Source of the DNA: Alphaproteobacteria bacterium
GTDB lineage: Bacteria; Pseudomonadota; Alphaproteobacteria; TMED109
Direction: 5' to 3'
Length of the DNA: 64,000 nt
Assembly: GCA_022819905.1 (NCBI GenBank)
Contig: JAJEGJ010000053.1
Span: 19,390-83,389, forward strand
Positions 17,597 to 26,592 of the stretch are shown here, piece by piece. The notes under the pieces are model-generated. The model made no database searches and was not told where the DNA came from. It saw only the letters and a program-made list of their open reading frames with translations. A program made the position numbers and the translations under genes. The first letter of the stretch is position 1, and the number at the start of each line of letters is the position of its first letter.

Positions 17597-18916
17597 TCAT
17601 TCTCCCCGGATGGTTCGGGGCAGCCAGAGCGCCAGTTCCGGCCAGAACAACACGATGGCCAGGCCGATGACCTGCAGCGCGATGAACGGCCACATCGCCT
17701 GATAGATGTGACCAAGCTTGATGTTCTCGGGTGCCACGCTCTTGAGGTAGAAGGCGGCCGGTCCGAACGGCGGGGTCAGGTAGCTCGTCTGCATGTTCAT
17801 GCAGAAGAGGATCCCGAACCAGACCGGGCTGTAGCCCAGCGAGGCAACGACCGGCACGAAGATCGGCATGGTCAGCAGGCAAATCCCGATCCAGTCCATG
17901 AACAGGCCGAGCACCAGCAGGATGCCCATCATCACGACGACGATGCCCAGCGGCGGGAGCGGGAGTCCCGTGATCAGGTCTTCGACGAACGTGTTGCCGC
18001 CGATCAGGTTGTAGGTCCCGATGAGCGCGGTGGCCCCGAAGGTGATCCAGAGCAGCGTGCCGCACGTGTTCATGGTCTGGTAGAGCGCATCGCGGAGCAT
18101 CGCCCACGAGAGCTCGCGTCGCACCCACGCCGAGGCGATGGCGCCAAGCGCCCCCATCCCCGCGGCTTCGCTCACGGATGCGATACCGAGATAAATCGAG
18201 CCCAGCACCCCGGCGCCCACGCCGATCGGGAGCACGAGCCCCCGCAGCAGCCGCAGCTTCTCCTCGCGCGGCAGGGCCCGCTCCTCGATCGGCGCCGGCG
18301 GTCCCAGGGCCGGGTTCAGGTGGCAGCGGACCATGATGTACGACACATAGAGGGTCGCCAGCAGGAGGCCCGGGACGATGGTCGCGATGAACAACTCACC
18401 GATGTCCACGCCCGCGGTCAGCCCGTAGATGATCAGGACGATGCTCGGCGGGATCATGGTGCCGAGCGAACCGCCGGCGCAGATGGTCCCGATCGCGAGG
18501 CTGCGGTCGTAGTGCAGGCGCAGCATCTGCGGCAGCGCGACGAGCCCGAGCAGGATGATCTCGCCGCCGATGATGCCGGTCATGGCGGCCATCAGGATGG
18601 CGACCGCCATCGTCTGGATTGCCAGGCCGCCGCGGAGTCCGCCGGCCCAGATATGCATGGCCCTATACAGGTCCCGGGCGACGCCGGATCGCTCCAGCAC
18701 GGATGCCATCAGGATGAACATCGGCACGGCGACGAGGACGAATTCGCGGACGAAGCTGAAAATCCGGCTCTCGATGAGGTAGAGGCCGGGCAGCCCGAAA
18801 TAGCCGAAGGCGAATGCCAGCGCCACGAATCCCGTGACGAAGGCCAGCGGCAACCCCAGTACCAGCAGAACCGCCATCGACCCGACGAGGACGATGGTGG
18901 CGAGTTCAATTCCCAT
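17597..18916 (-). CDS. dctM: TRAP transporter large permease, DctM-type
   Basis: This 439-residue inner-membrane protein has about 12 hydrophobic helices, typical of the TRAP large subunit, which uses the sodium gradient to import organic acids. Signature segments include GGIIGGEI-like ATMTGIIGGEIILLG, the GGSLGTMIPPSIVLIIYG loop and LVLGLFMDWIGICLLTMPIF. The start overlaps no other gene; dctQ ends 12 bases upstream. It is the last gene of a dctP-dctP-dctQ-dctM array read leftward. Confidence 0.95.
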   Translation of the reverse strand: MGIELATIVLVGSMAVLLVLGLPLAFVTGFVALAFAFGYFGLPGLYLIESRIFSFVREFVLVAVPMFILMASVLERSGVARDLYRAMHIWAGGLRGGLAIQTMAVAILMAAMTGIIGGEIILLGLVALPQMLRLHYDRSLAIGTICAGGSLGTMIPPSIVLIIYGLTAGVDIGELFIATIVPGLLLATLYVSYIMVRCHLNPALGPPAPIEERALPREEKLRLLRGLVLPIGVGAGVLGSIYLGIASVSEAAGMGALGAIASAWVRRELSWAMLRDALYQTMNTCGTLLWITFGATALIGTYNLIGGNTFVEDLITGLPLPPLGIVVVMMGILLVLGLFMDWIGICLLTMPIFVPVVASLGYSPVWFGILFCMNMQTSYLTPPFGPAAFYLKSVAPENIKLGHIYQAMWPFIALQVIGLAIVLFWPELALWLPRTIRGE

Positions 18917-18928
18917 CGGGTAGGGAGG

Positions 18929-19417
18929 TCAGTCGCGCGCGCGGATGGCGCGGGCAAGATGCACGGCGCCCAGCACGAACATGGCGGCGCACGCGATTGC
19001 CAGCGACGACTTCACGATCGGCGGCAGCGGCAGGCGCGAGGCTGTTCCCGCCGTCTCCATGATCAGGATGGAGCCCCACGCATCGACGGCGGTCTGCGCA
19101 CCGAGCAGCCCGACGAAGGTCAGCACGATGACCCCATTGAGGATGTCGATTCCTCGGCGAACGGCCGGCGGGAGACGGTCGTAGATCAGCGTGACCCGGA
19201 TATGGGCCCGGCGCTCCATCGTGTAGAAGCCGCTCATCACGAAGCCGACGGCTGCCAGAATCGTGATGACGTCGTGTGCCCACACAGTCGGAGCCCCGAA
19301 ACCGTACCGGGCCACCACCTCAATCGCGATGATCACCATGCACGCGAAGAAGAGGTAGCTGAAGACTTCTCCTGCCCGGCGGCAGGTTCTCTCCACGGCC
19401 GTGTTACCGGACTTCAT
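18929..19417 (-). CDS. dctQ: TRAP transporter small permease, DctQ-type
   Basis: This 162-residue protein has four predicted membrane helices, as in all DctQ subunits, which pair with DctM to form the membrane complex. Characteristic are the early ARYGFGAPTVWAHDV stretch and the VGFVMSGFYTMERRAHIRVTL segment (the E-R-xHIRV motif region). It sits 12 bases before dctM and about 20 bases after dctP, consistent with one operon. Confidence 0.93.
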   Translation of the reverse strand: MKSGNTAVERTCRRAGEVFSYLFFACMVIIAIEVVARYGFGAPTVWAHDVITILAAVGFVMSGFYTMERRAHIRVTLIYDRLPPAVRRGIDILNGVIVLTFVGLLGAQTAVDAWGSILIMETAGTASRLPLPPIVKSSLAIACAAMFVLGAVHLARAIRARD

Positions 19418-19437
19418 CTCGTTCTGGTGTCCGGCGG

Positions 19438-20472
19438 CTACTTGGCGAGCAGACCGAGCTCCCGCAGGAACGCGATCTGGGCGGTATAGGCGGCTTCGGC
19501 TTCGGGGCTGCGGGTGCTCCAGTCCGCCCAGATCCCGGTCGCAATTTCACGCAGGCGGGACCGTTCCTCCATGGGCCAGTCGATGATCTCGACGCCGTCC
19601 GCCCTGGCCGCAGCCACGTCCGCGAGGTCGCGGAGCTCAAGCCGATACGTGATGTCGCGGCTGAAATCCCAGACAGCCGCCTCCAGGATGGCCTGGACAT
19701 CGGGCGCCAGCGCATCCCAGCGTTCCTGATTCACGGCGACGTCGATCACCGGCAGCGAATGGATGCCCGGGTATACGGGGTACTGCGCGATCCGGTGGAA
19801 ACCGAGCTGGTGGTTCATCGAGAACGTTGCCCAGTCGGCCGCGTCCACGACGCCGCGTTCGATCGCCGTGAACACTTCGGCCGCGGGCAGGTTGACCGGG
19901 GCCGCACCCACCACGCTGAAGATGTCCTGGGCCATGCCTTCCGGAGCCCGGATCTTGATGCCATCCAGGTCGTCCACGCCACGGAGCGGGATCGTGGAGA
20001 CGAGGGCTTCCTTGCCGGTCGCGGCGCCGCCGATGTAGTACACGCCGTACTCGGCGTAGAGGTCCCGCAGGAGGCCGTCGCCGCCGCCGCGCCGCAGGAA
20101 CAGGAACATCTCCTCGGTGTGGTTGTAGGCGGCGATCAGGTCGCCCAGCAGCGCGAAGGCCGGGTTCTTCCCGGAAAAGTAGACGGGCGCCGTGACCTGG
20201 CCGTCGAGGATGCCGGTGCCGACGGCATCCAGCGTCTCGCTGTACTGCACCACCGAGCCGACCGGCAGCAGTTCAACCTGCAGCCGGCCGCCGGTCAGCG
20301 GGCCGATGCTGTCGGTGAACTCCTTCATGATCTGGAATGCGATCTCGCCGGCCTGGGTGGCCGCCTGCATTTTCCACTGCTCGGTCTGCGCGTGGGCGGG
20401 CGCGGCGCCCGCGGCGAGGGCGAGGACGCCTGACAGCAGCAGGGAGGCAGCTCGGTCACGGGCACGCATCAT
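19438..20472 (-). CDS. dctP: TRAP transporter periplasmic solute-binding protein (DctP family), copy 1
   Basis: This 344-residue binding protein has a signal peptide (MMRARDRAASLLLSG, then ALAAGAAPAHA). The DctP core shows LPVGSVVQYSETLDAVGTGILDG, IKIRAPEGMAQDIF and the VDAADWATFSMNHQLGFH region, which contains the substrate carboxylate-binding area. The ATG at 20472 overlaps the stop of the upstream paralogue by four bases. The upstream paralogue shares most motifs, so the two arose by tandem duplication. The sequence is of the TRAP type that binds alpha-keto or sugar acids, but the ligand is not evident. Confidence 0.93.
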   Translation of the reverse strand: MMRARDRAASLLLSGVLALAAGAAPAHAQTEQWKMQAATQAGEIAFQIMKEFTDSIGPLTGGRLQVELLPVGSVVQYSETLDAVGTGILDGQVTAPVYFSGKNPAFALLGDLIAAYNHTEEMFLFLRRGGGDGLLRDLYAEYGVYYIGGAATGKEALVSTIPLRGVDDLDGIKIRAPEGMAQDIFSVVGAAPVNLPAAEVFTAIERGVVDAADWATFSMNHQLGFHRIAQYPVYPGIHSLPVIDVAVNQERWDALAPDVQAILEAAVWDFSRDITYRLELRDLADVAAARADGVEIIDWPMEERSRLREIATGIWADWSTRSPEAEAAYTAQIAFLRELGLLAK

Positions 20473-21557
20473 TCGTCCAGCAGTCCAATCTGCCTCAGGA
20501 AGGCAAGGTGGGATTCGTAGATCCGCCCGGCCATCTCGCTGCGGGCTCCGTACTCCGCCCAGACTTTCTGGGCCGCTTCCCGGAACGTCCGGCGGTCGGC
20601 GTCGGACCAGCGGATCAGCTCGATCCCCTTGGCCTCGGCGTCCCGGATCACTTCCGCATCCTGCATGGCGATCGTTTCCACCATGTCGAGCGCAAACGTC
20701 CGCACGGCCAGCGTCACGATTCGCTGCAAGTCGTCGGGCAGCTCGTCCCACCGTTCCTGCCGCACCGAGACGTCCGTCAGGGGCAGCGAGTGGAAGCCCG
20801 GAAACAGCGGGTAGGGTGCGATCTGGTGGAATCCGAGCTCATCGTTCATGCCGATCGACCCCCAGTCGGCGGCATCCACCACGCCCCGCTCCAGCGCCGT
20901 GTAGACCTCGGCGCCCGGCAGGTTGACCGGCGCCGCCCCGATGGACGCGAAGATCTCCTGGCTCATGCCTTCCGGGGCCCGGATCTTGACGCCCTGGAAG
21001 TCTTCGATGGTGCGGATCGGCGTCTTGGCCGGGATCGACTCCGCCGCCCATGGCACGCCGCCGATGTAGAAGAGGCCGTACCGGGCAAACAGTTCGCGGG
21101 CGAGTTCCATGCCGCCGCCGTACTCGAGCCACATCAGGATCTGGCGCGGCGTCTCGTACGCGCCGTTGAGGTCGGCCAGCAGCGCGAAGGCGGCATCCTT
21201 GCCGGAGAAGTACCCGGTGCCGCCGTTCTGTCCGTCGAGGATGCCGGCGCTGACCGCGTCCAGGGTCTCGTGGTAGGCGACCACCGACCCGACCGGCAGG
21301 GGCTCAATAGTGAGGCGGCCGTCGCTCATGGCGCCGACGCGGTCGCAGAAGCGGGCGAAGACCTCCTGGTTGATGCTGCCGGCCTGCCACGGCGACTGCA
21401 TCTTCCATCGGATGGCGGTATCGGCCTGGGCGGGCTCCGGCTCGACTGCCGGAGCCGCTTCCTCAGGCGGCGGGCTCCGGAGGAGCAGGGCCCCGATCAG
21501 GATGCCGGCGCCGACAGCGACGGCGCCGGCGATGAGATAACGGCGGGATCGGTCCAT
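20469..21557 (-). CDS. TRAP transporter solute-binding protein (DctP family), copy 2
   Basis: This 362-residue paralogue of the adjacent binding protein shares LPVGSVVAYHETLDAVSAGILDG, VKIRAPEGMSQEIF and VDAADWGSIGMNDELGFH. Its N-terminus differs: a hydrophobic segment (YLIAGAVAVGAGILIGALLL) is followed by a Pro/Glu/Ala-rich linker without a clear cleavage site, so it may stay anchored to the inner membrane. It is the first TRAP gene of the operon and lies eight bases after the dioxygenase stop. Two binding proteins feeding one DctQM pair would widen or tune substrate range. Confidence 0.9.
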   Translation of the reverse strand: MDRSRRYLIAGAVAVGAGILIGALLLRSPPPEEAAPAVEPEPAQADTAIRWKMQSPWQAGSINQEVFARFCDRVGAMSDGRLTIEPLPVGSVVAYHETLDAVSAGILDGQNGGTGYFSGKDAAFALLADLNGAYETPRQILMWLEYGGGMELARELFARYGLFYIGGVPWAAESIPAKTPIRTIEDFQGVKIRAPEGMSQEIFASIGAAPVNLPGAEVYTALERGVVDAADWGSIGMNDELGFHQIAPYPLFPGFHSLPLTDVSVRQERWDELPDDLQRIVTLAVRTFALDMVETIAMQDAEVIRDAEAKGIELIRWSDADRRTFREAAQKVWAEYGARSEMAGRIYESHLAFLRQIGLLDE

Positions 21558-21565
21558 GACGGCGT

Positions 21566-22405
21566 TCAGCCCGGGACCGTCCCGAGGCTGCCGTGGGTTC
21601 CCCGGTACAGAATCTTCGTGTGCACCTCGAGCAGGTGGCGATGCCGGTCGAGCGCCGCCGGATCCAGATCGCTGTCCGGCCGTGGCTCCGGAGCAAAGTG
21701 CTGGTAGCGGTCCTGTCCGCGTACCAGCGTCGCCGAGTCCTCGTCGCTGTAAAGCTGGTGAAGGTGAGGCGCCGCATAGCGGATCGCGTAGCCGATCCGC
21801 CGGTCGTTGGAAGTGTTGGCCCGCGACCCGTGGATCAGCCGGACGTGATGCAGCGACATTTCGCCCGGCTCCAGCAGGACGTCGACGGCAGCGTCGTCGT
21901 CGACCTCGGCCTGGACCACCTGCCCACGTGACAGCATGTTGCCCTCCGCGTGGGTGTCGGTATGGCCGATCTGTTCCGCATGGGTGCCCGGCACGACGCG
22001 CATGCAGCCGCTCGCCACGGTGCTCGGGCTGAGCGCGATCCATGCCGTGCAGACATCCGGTCCCGACAGGCCCCAGTAGGTCGAGTCCTGGTGCCAGGAG
22101 ACGTAGGCAGGGTCGTGTGCCTCCTTGGTGAAGAAATTGGATGCCCAGCAAAGGACGTCATCACCGAGAACTTCCGACACCGGGCCGGTGATGCGGGGGT
22201 CGCTGACCAGGTCGTACAGCCACGGGTACAGCAGGTGCGGCTTGAACTTGAGGCCGCCCTCCAGCTTCCCGCCAGCCGCTGCCTCGGCCGCTTCCAGCTT
22301 CTGCCGGAGCGCCGCCGCCTCGTCGGCCGGCATCGCCCGGACCGGATGGAGCGCGCCATCCCTTTGGTAGGTCTCGACGGCCTCGGGCCCGAGCGTCTCG
22401 GCCAT
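21566..22405 (-). CDS. Phytanoyl-CoA dioxygenase (PhyH) family oxygenase
   Basis: This 279-residue Fe(II)/2-oxoglutarate oxygenase of the PhyH family starts at the ATG at 22405, with GGAG ten bases upstream. Iron ligands are the H-x-D in SWHQDSTYWGL and the distal His in RLIHGSRANTS, followed by the 2-oxoglutarate-binding Arg region RRIGYAIRY. PhyH enzymes hydroxylate acyl-CoAs or many small metabolites. The gene leads the TRAP operon (8-base gap) and is divergent from an enolase-superfamily gene, so it probably oxidises the imported compound or its product. Confidence 0.92.
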   Translation of the reverse strand: MAETLGPEAVETYQRDGALHPVRAMPADEAAALRQKLEAAEAAAGGKLEGGLKFKPHLLYPWLYDLVSDPRITGPVSEVLGDDVLCWASNFFTKEAHDPAYVSWHQDSTYWGLSGPDVCTAWIALSPSTVASGCMRVVPGTHAEQIGHTDTHAEGNMLSRGQVVQAEVDDDAAVDVLLEPGEMSLHHVRLIHGSRANTSNDRRIGYAIRYAAPHLHQLYSDEDSATLVRGQDRYQHFAPEPRPDSDLDPAALDRHRHLLEVHTKILYRGTHGSLGTVPG

Positions 22406-22489
22406 GATCGTGTTTTCTCCAAAAAGATTCGCGGTGCAGACTACCACGGTCGGTCCCCGGACCCGGATCGGAAGGGCTAAACTGCCAGC

Positions 22490-23671
22490 ATGAGCACTAT
22501 TGATCGCGTTGAAGTCCACGTCTTTAGTTTCCCGCTTCCCGACCTGGGAGTCGGGAAGGCCCGCGGCCCCGGTGTCGGTAACGTCGTCTTTGAGCAGGGT
22601 GCAACCCTGACGCCAACCCGCTTTGCCGTCCGCATCTGCACCGACGACGGCGCCGTCGGATCCTACGTGACGCACTGGGTGGGCACCCGTGCCGCGCTGG
22701 GGCAGACGGAGATGCTGGCGCCGCTGCTGATCGGGCGCGATCCCGCCCACCGCGAAGCCCTGCACGACGACATGAAACGCGAGCTCCGCGCCTACGACCA
22801 CATGGGACAGGGCCCGCTCGACATTGCCCTCTGGGATCTGGCCGGGCGGCAGCACGGCATGTCGGTGGCGGCGATGCTGGGCGCCTTTCGCGAGCGGCTG
22901 CCCACGTATGCGAGCACCTATCACGGACAGTCGACGCCCGGCGGCCTCGACACGCCGGCCGCGTTCGCCGACTACGCCGCCGCCTGCCAAGAACGCGGCT
23001 TCCACGGCTTCAAGATTCACGGCTGGAACGACGGCGACGTCGCGCGTGAATCGGAGAACCTCAGGCAGGTACGGGCACGGATCGGCGATGACATGCCGCT
23101 CATGCTCGATGCGGCCTGTGAGCTCCGCACGTGGATGGACGCCCTGGCGGTGGGACGCGTGTGCGATGAGGTCGGGTGCTTCTGGTACGAGGATCCCTAC
23201 CGCGACAGCGGGGTCTCGATCACCGGCCACCGCCGGCTGCGCGAGCGCCTGCAGACGCCGGTGCTGGTGAGTGAGCATATCCGCAGCGTCGAGGAGAAGG
23301 CCGAGTTCCTGATCGGCGGCGGCTGCGACATGATCCACGTGGACCCCGAGTACGATCTCGGCATCACCGGGGCGATGAAGATCGTGCACGTCGCCGAGGC
23401 CTTCGGGCTCGACGTCCAGGTGCACGCCTGCGGGCCGGCCCACCGGGCGGTGTCCGCCACGGCACGCAACACGCATTTCTACGAGATGGCGCTGATCGGC
23501 CCGGGCATGGCGAACTGCGTGCCGCCCGTCTACGACGCCGGCTACTCGGACCAGCAGGAGGACCTGCCGGCGGACGGCTGCGTGCCGGTTCCGAACGGCC
23601 CCGGCCTCGGCGTGGAGTACGACTGGGACTTCATCGAGCGCAACCGCACGGACCTCCTCGTCTGGCCGTGA
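22490..23671 (+). CDS. Enolase-superfamily enzyme, mandelate racemase-like (acid-sugar dehydratase type)
   Basis: This 393-residue protein has an N-terminal capping domain and a C-terminal TIM barrel. The barrel shows the catalytic K-x-H/K region GFKIHGW and the three metal ligands on successive strands: LMLDAA (Asp), FWYEDP (Glu) and VSEHI (Glu). A His near VQVHACGP sits at the end. These are marks of the mandelate racemase and acid-sugar dehydratase branch, which abstracts a proton alpha to a carboxylate. It is divergent from the PhyH-TRAP operon (84-base gap). It overlaps the next gene by GTGA. The substrate is unknown. Confidence 0.9.
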   Translation: MSTIDRVEVHVFSFPLPDLGVGKARGPGVGNVVFEQGATLTPTRFAVRICTDDGAVGSYVTHWVGTRAALGQTEMLAPLLIGRDPAHREALHDDMKRELRAYDHMGQGPLDIALWDLAGRQHGMSVAAMLGAFRERLPTYASTYHGQSTPGGLDTPAAFADYAAACQERGFHGFKIHGWNDGDVARESENLRQVRARIGDDMPLMLDAACELRTWMDALAVGRVCDEVGCFWYEDPYRDSGVSITGHRRLRERLQTPVLVSEHIRSVEEKAEFLIGGGCDMIHVDPEYDLGITGAMKIVHVAEAFGLDVQVHACGPAHRAVSATARNTHFYEMALIGPGMANCVPPVYDAGYSDQQEDLPADGCVPVPNGPGLGVEYDWDFIERNRTDLLVWP

Positions 23672-24945
23672 TCGGATCGCGTGCCGCGGGCTCCGCGGCG
23701 CGACTCGCCCTCTCGATTGCTGGCGCCGGTCTCCTGTGCGGCGCCGTTGCGGCCGCCGAACCCGACCCGTCGCGGGACGATTTCTCGCGGCCGCTGCCCG
23801 GTCTCGAGGGCGAGGAATTGGCCGGTTTCGCGCTTGGCCGGGCGCAGTTTCGGACGATCCGGCTGTCGGGCGCACGCGCGGACGGGAGCGGCGGTCTCGG
23901 GCCCGTGTTCAACCGCACGTCATGCTCGGGCTGCCATGTCCGGAACGGCCGGGGGCGCCCGCCGGAGAGCGATGCCGCGCCGCTGACCACCATGGTGATC
24001 CGCCTCGGTCCCGGATCGCAGTACGGCGGGCAGCTCAACGACAAGGCCGTGCCCGGCGTGGAGCCCGAAGGGCGGGCGGTGTTCCTGCCGAATCCGGCGG
24101 TGCACGTCGAGCTCGACGGCGTAGCGTGGCCCTTGCCCTCGGCCCGTGTCGCCATCCGGAAACCGGCGCTCGGCCCGCCCGCGCCGCACGTGGCGCTTTC
24201 GCCGAGGGTGGCCCCGCACGTCGCGGGCACCGGACTGCTCGAACGCATTCCGGACGCGGCGCTGGCGGCGTTGGCCGATCCCGACGACCGGGATGGCGAC
24301 GGCATTTCCGGGCGACGCGGTGGCGACGGCAACGGGCGGCTCGGCTGGCGGGCGGAACTGCCCGGTGTCGAGGCGCAGGTCGCGCGGGCCCTGCACGAGG
24401 ACATGGGGGTGACCAGCAGCCTCCAGCCATCGGCGAACTGTGCTGTCGGCCACGACGCGTGCGCGGTGCAGGCCGGCGGCGGGATTGAGATCTCGGATGT
24501 AGCGTTCCAGGCGTTGGTGGCGTACGTCAGAAATCTGGCGCCGCCGGCACCGCGTGCCTCACCCGCTGCAGACGCCGGCAGCAGGGTCTTCGATGCCATC
24601 GGGTGTACGGCGTGCCACACCGCTGAATGGGAACTTGAGGGCACGCCCGTCCGCGTCATTCGTCCCTATACGGACTTGCTCCTGCACGATCTTGGACCCG
24701 GGCTGGCAGACCGAAGGGTCGACGGCAGTCTGGGCAATCGCGAGTGGCGCACCGCGCCGCTATGGGGAGCCGGGCGGATATTCGCGGTCAACGGCCATCG
24801 CCGGCTCCTGCATGACGGGCGGGCACGGGGATTCGTTGAAGCCATCCTCTGGCATGGGGGGGAGGCGGCTCCTGCCCGCGACCGGTTCCGAGGGCTCGAG
24901 GCTGCCGACCGGTCGGCACTGCTCGCGTTTCTGGCTTCGCTGTAG
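23668..24945 (+). CDS. Di-heme c-type oxidoreductase (DUF1111 / thiol oxidoreductase-like)
   Basis: This 425-residue exported protein has a signal peptide (ARLALSIAGAGLLCGAVAAAEPD) and two CxxCH heme c sites: TSCSGCHVRNGRGRPP near the start and IGCTACHTAEW in the C-terminal half. The spacing, an EGRAVFLPNPAVHVELDG-type region and DRDGDGISGR match the DUF1111 family of periplasmic di-heme proteins related to MauG and cytochrome c peroxidase. The GTG start overlaps the dehydratase stop (GTGA), so the two are co-translated. It may pass electrons from a periplasmic oxidation; its partner is not known. Confidence 0.87.
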   Translation: MIGSRAAGSAARLALSIAGAGLLCGAVAAAEPDPSRDDFSRPLPGLEGEELAGFALGRAQFRTIRLSGARADGSGGLGPVFNRTSCSGCHVRNGRGRPPESDAAPLTTMVIRLGPGSQYGGQLNDKAVPGVEPEGRAVFLPNPAVHVELDGVAWPLPSARVAIRKPALGPPAPHVALSPRVAPHVAGTGLLERIPDAALAALADPDDRDGDGISGRRGGDGNGRLGWRAELPGVEAQVARALHEDMGVTSSLQPSANCAVGHDACAVQAGGGIEISDVAFQALVAYVRNLAPPAPRASPAADAGSRVFDAIGCTACHTAEWELEGTPVRVIRPYTDLLLHDLGPGLADRRVDGSLGNREWRTAPLWGAGRIFAVNGHRRLLHDGRARGFVEAILWHGGEAAPARDRFRGLEAADRSALLAFLASL

Positions 24946-25076
24946 GTCGGCATCCGGGACGGGCACGAACGGGGCGGTGCCAGGTAATTCTGCGGGCGGG
25001 TTTCTAGAATTCGACGTGGAATGACCTGCTCGCGTTGCTGGCGGCCGAAATTTCGTGCCAAAGGACCGTGACGGTG

Positions 25077-25139
25077 TTGCAAGGCTGAAAAGGGGACTAT
25101 ATGGTCGATACCGTGCATTCAAAATGCATGATATCGACC
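25077..25139 (+). promoter_or_regulatory. Candidate promoter plus 37-base palindrome over the start of the ATPase gene
   Basis: TTGCAA (25077-25082) and TATATG (25098-25103) could act as -35 and -10 with a 15-base spacer. Just downstream is a nested inverted repeat: GGTCGATA (25103-25110) pairs with TATCGACC (25132-25139), and inside it TGCATT (25114-25119) pairs with AATGCA (25123-25128) around a CAA loop. The proposed ATG (25124) is in the inner stem. It could be an operator for a repressor or an RNA hairpin hiding the start codon. Confidence 0.55.
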
Positions 25140-26368
25140 TATCTGTGACCGAATCATATATCGCCCGCTCTATCGAGCCGGTCCTGAAGAGAGCCGCCGC
25201 CGAGTTCCCTGCTGTCGCGGTCACTGGGCCGCGGCAGTCCGGCAAGACAACGCTCTTGCAGCGGCTGTTCGGCGAGACGCATCGGTACGTCTCCTTGGAG
25301 CCGCCAGACGTTCATGCGGCGGCCACAGCCGATCCCCGTGCATTTCTGGAAGTGTTCAAACCCCCTGTCATCTTCGACGAGGCGCAATACGCACCGAGTC
25401 TGTTCCCCTACGTAAAGGAGAAGATCGACGCGGATCGACATCATGCCGGGCAGTACCTGTTGACGGGCTCACAGAACCTGTCGTTGGCGGAGGACATCAA
25501 CGAGTCGCTGGCCGGCCGCATCGCCATGCTGTGCTTGCTGCCGCTTTCCCGACGGGAGGCGGAAGGACGACCGGACCTCCTCCTGCCGTGGGAAGCACAG
25601 CGCCCCCCGACCCCGGCCAGGCGTTTTACCTACGACGGGTTCTGGAGGGCATTCCTGAGAGGTGGGTTTCCCGAGCTCTGCGCCCAGCCGGAGCGCGATG
25701 TCGCGCTGTGGCACGGGAGCTACAACCAGACCTATCTGGAGCGGGATGTTCGTGCGCTTCGGCAGATTGGCGACCTCACGGGATTCCGTAACTTCCTGCA
25801 GGTCCTGGCGGCCCGAAGCGGGCAATTGCTGAATCTCACCGGCATTGCGCGCGATCTGGGTCTGGCCGTCAACACGATCAAGGCCTGGATATCCGTGCTG
25901 GAGGCGACCTACCAGGTGTTTGTGCTCCGCCCGTACCATGCCAATGTCGGGAAGCGACTCGTCAAGACTGCGAAAGTCTATTTCATGGACACCGGAACGC
26001 TCTGCCATCTCGCGGGCCTCCGGGATGCTGGACATGCCGCGTCCGGTCCAATGGGGGGCGCCATCATGGAGACAGCGGTACTGTCGGAGATCGTGAAGGC
26101 GTTGACTCACAGGGGGATTGCACCGCAAGTGTTCTTTTGGCGAACCTCGGCGGGAACCGAGGTCGATTTTGTCGTGGTAAGTGCGGGAAAGCTCGTGCCC
26201 ATCGAGGTCAAGCTCTCCGCCACGCCGCGGCCCGGCATGGCGGCCTCGATCCGCGCGATGCGAGGGGATTTCGGCGAACAGGCCGTGGCCGGCTACGTGG
26301 TTCATCCAGGCGACGTGCAGTTGCCGTTGGGTCCGGGCGTGACCGCCCACCCGTTCGCGGACCTATGA
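25124..26368 (+). CDS. AAA ATPase with DUF4143 domain
   Basis: This 414-residue P-loop ATPase starts at the ATG at 25124, giving MHDIDLS then YIARSIEPVLKRA, which is the normal start of the family. Walker A is VTGPRQSGKTTLLQ and Walker B is PPVIFDEAQYAP. The sensor-like LLTGSQNLS follows. The C-terminal half carries a winged-helix-like segment and then the DUF4143 region ending in a PD-(D/E)XK-like strand (GTEVDFVVVSAGKLVPIEVK). Such genes are mobile and often sit singly in genomes. The cellular role is unclear; a nucleic-acid-linked or toxin-like function has been suggested for relatives. A GTG at 25055 is a less likely start. Confidence 0.9.
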   Translation: MHDIDLSVTESYIARSIEPVLKRAAAEFPAVAVTGPRQSGKTTLLQRLFGETHRYVSLEPPDVHAAATADPRAFLEVFKPPVIFDEAQYAPSLFPYVKEKIDADRHHAGQYLLTGSQNLSLAEDINESLAGRIAMLCLLPLSRREAEGRPDLLLPWEAQRPPTPARRFTYDGFWRAFLRGGFPELCAQPERDVALWHGSYNQTYLERDVRALRQIGDLTGFRNFLQVLAARSGQLLNLTGIARDLGLAVNTIKAWISVLEATYQVFVLRPYHANVGKRLVKTAKVYFMDTGTLCHLAGLRDAGHAASGPMGGAIMETAVLSEIVKALTHRGIAPQVFFWRTSAGTEVDFVVVSAGKLVPIEVKLSATPRPGMAASIRAMRGDFGEQAVAGYVVHPGDVQLPLGPGVTAHPFADL

Positions 26369-26592
26369 TGACCGTGGCCCGTTCCCACGAGAGCGGGCGA
26401 CACCAATTGGAACGATGCCCGCGTCGATCGAACGCAGGCCCGTTCGGATGCGGTCACGACGTCGTCTCGCGATCCCGAGGGCCCGACTGCCCGGTGGCTT
26501 CGCGAAACCCGGCGTCGTCGAATGCAGGCCCTCTTTGCGGTGCCGGGCCACCCGCTCGTATGGCCCAGACGATGCGCGGCCGGTGACTCGGA

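Noticed and set aside
17315..19489. Rightward open frame of about 724 codons through the TRAP genes
   Set aside because: It is antisense to dctM and dctQ and made largely of His, Asp and Arg repeats; no domain is visible.
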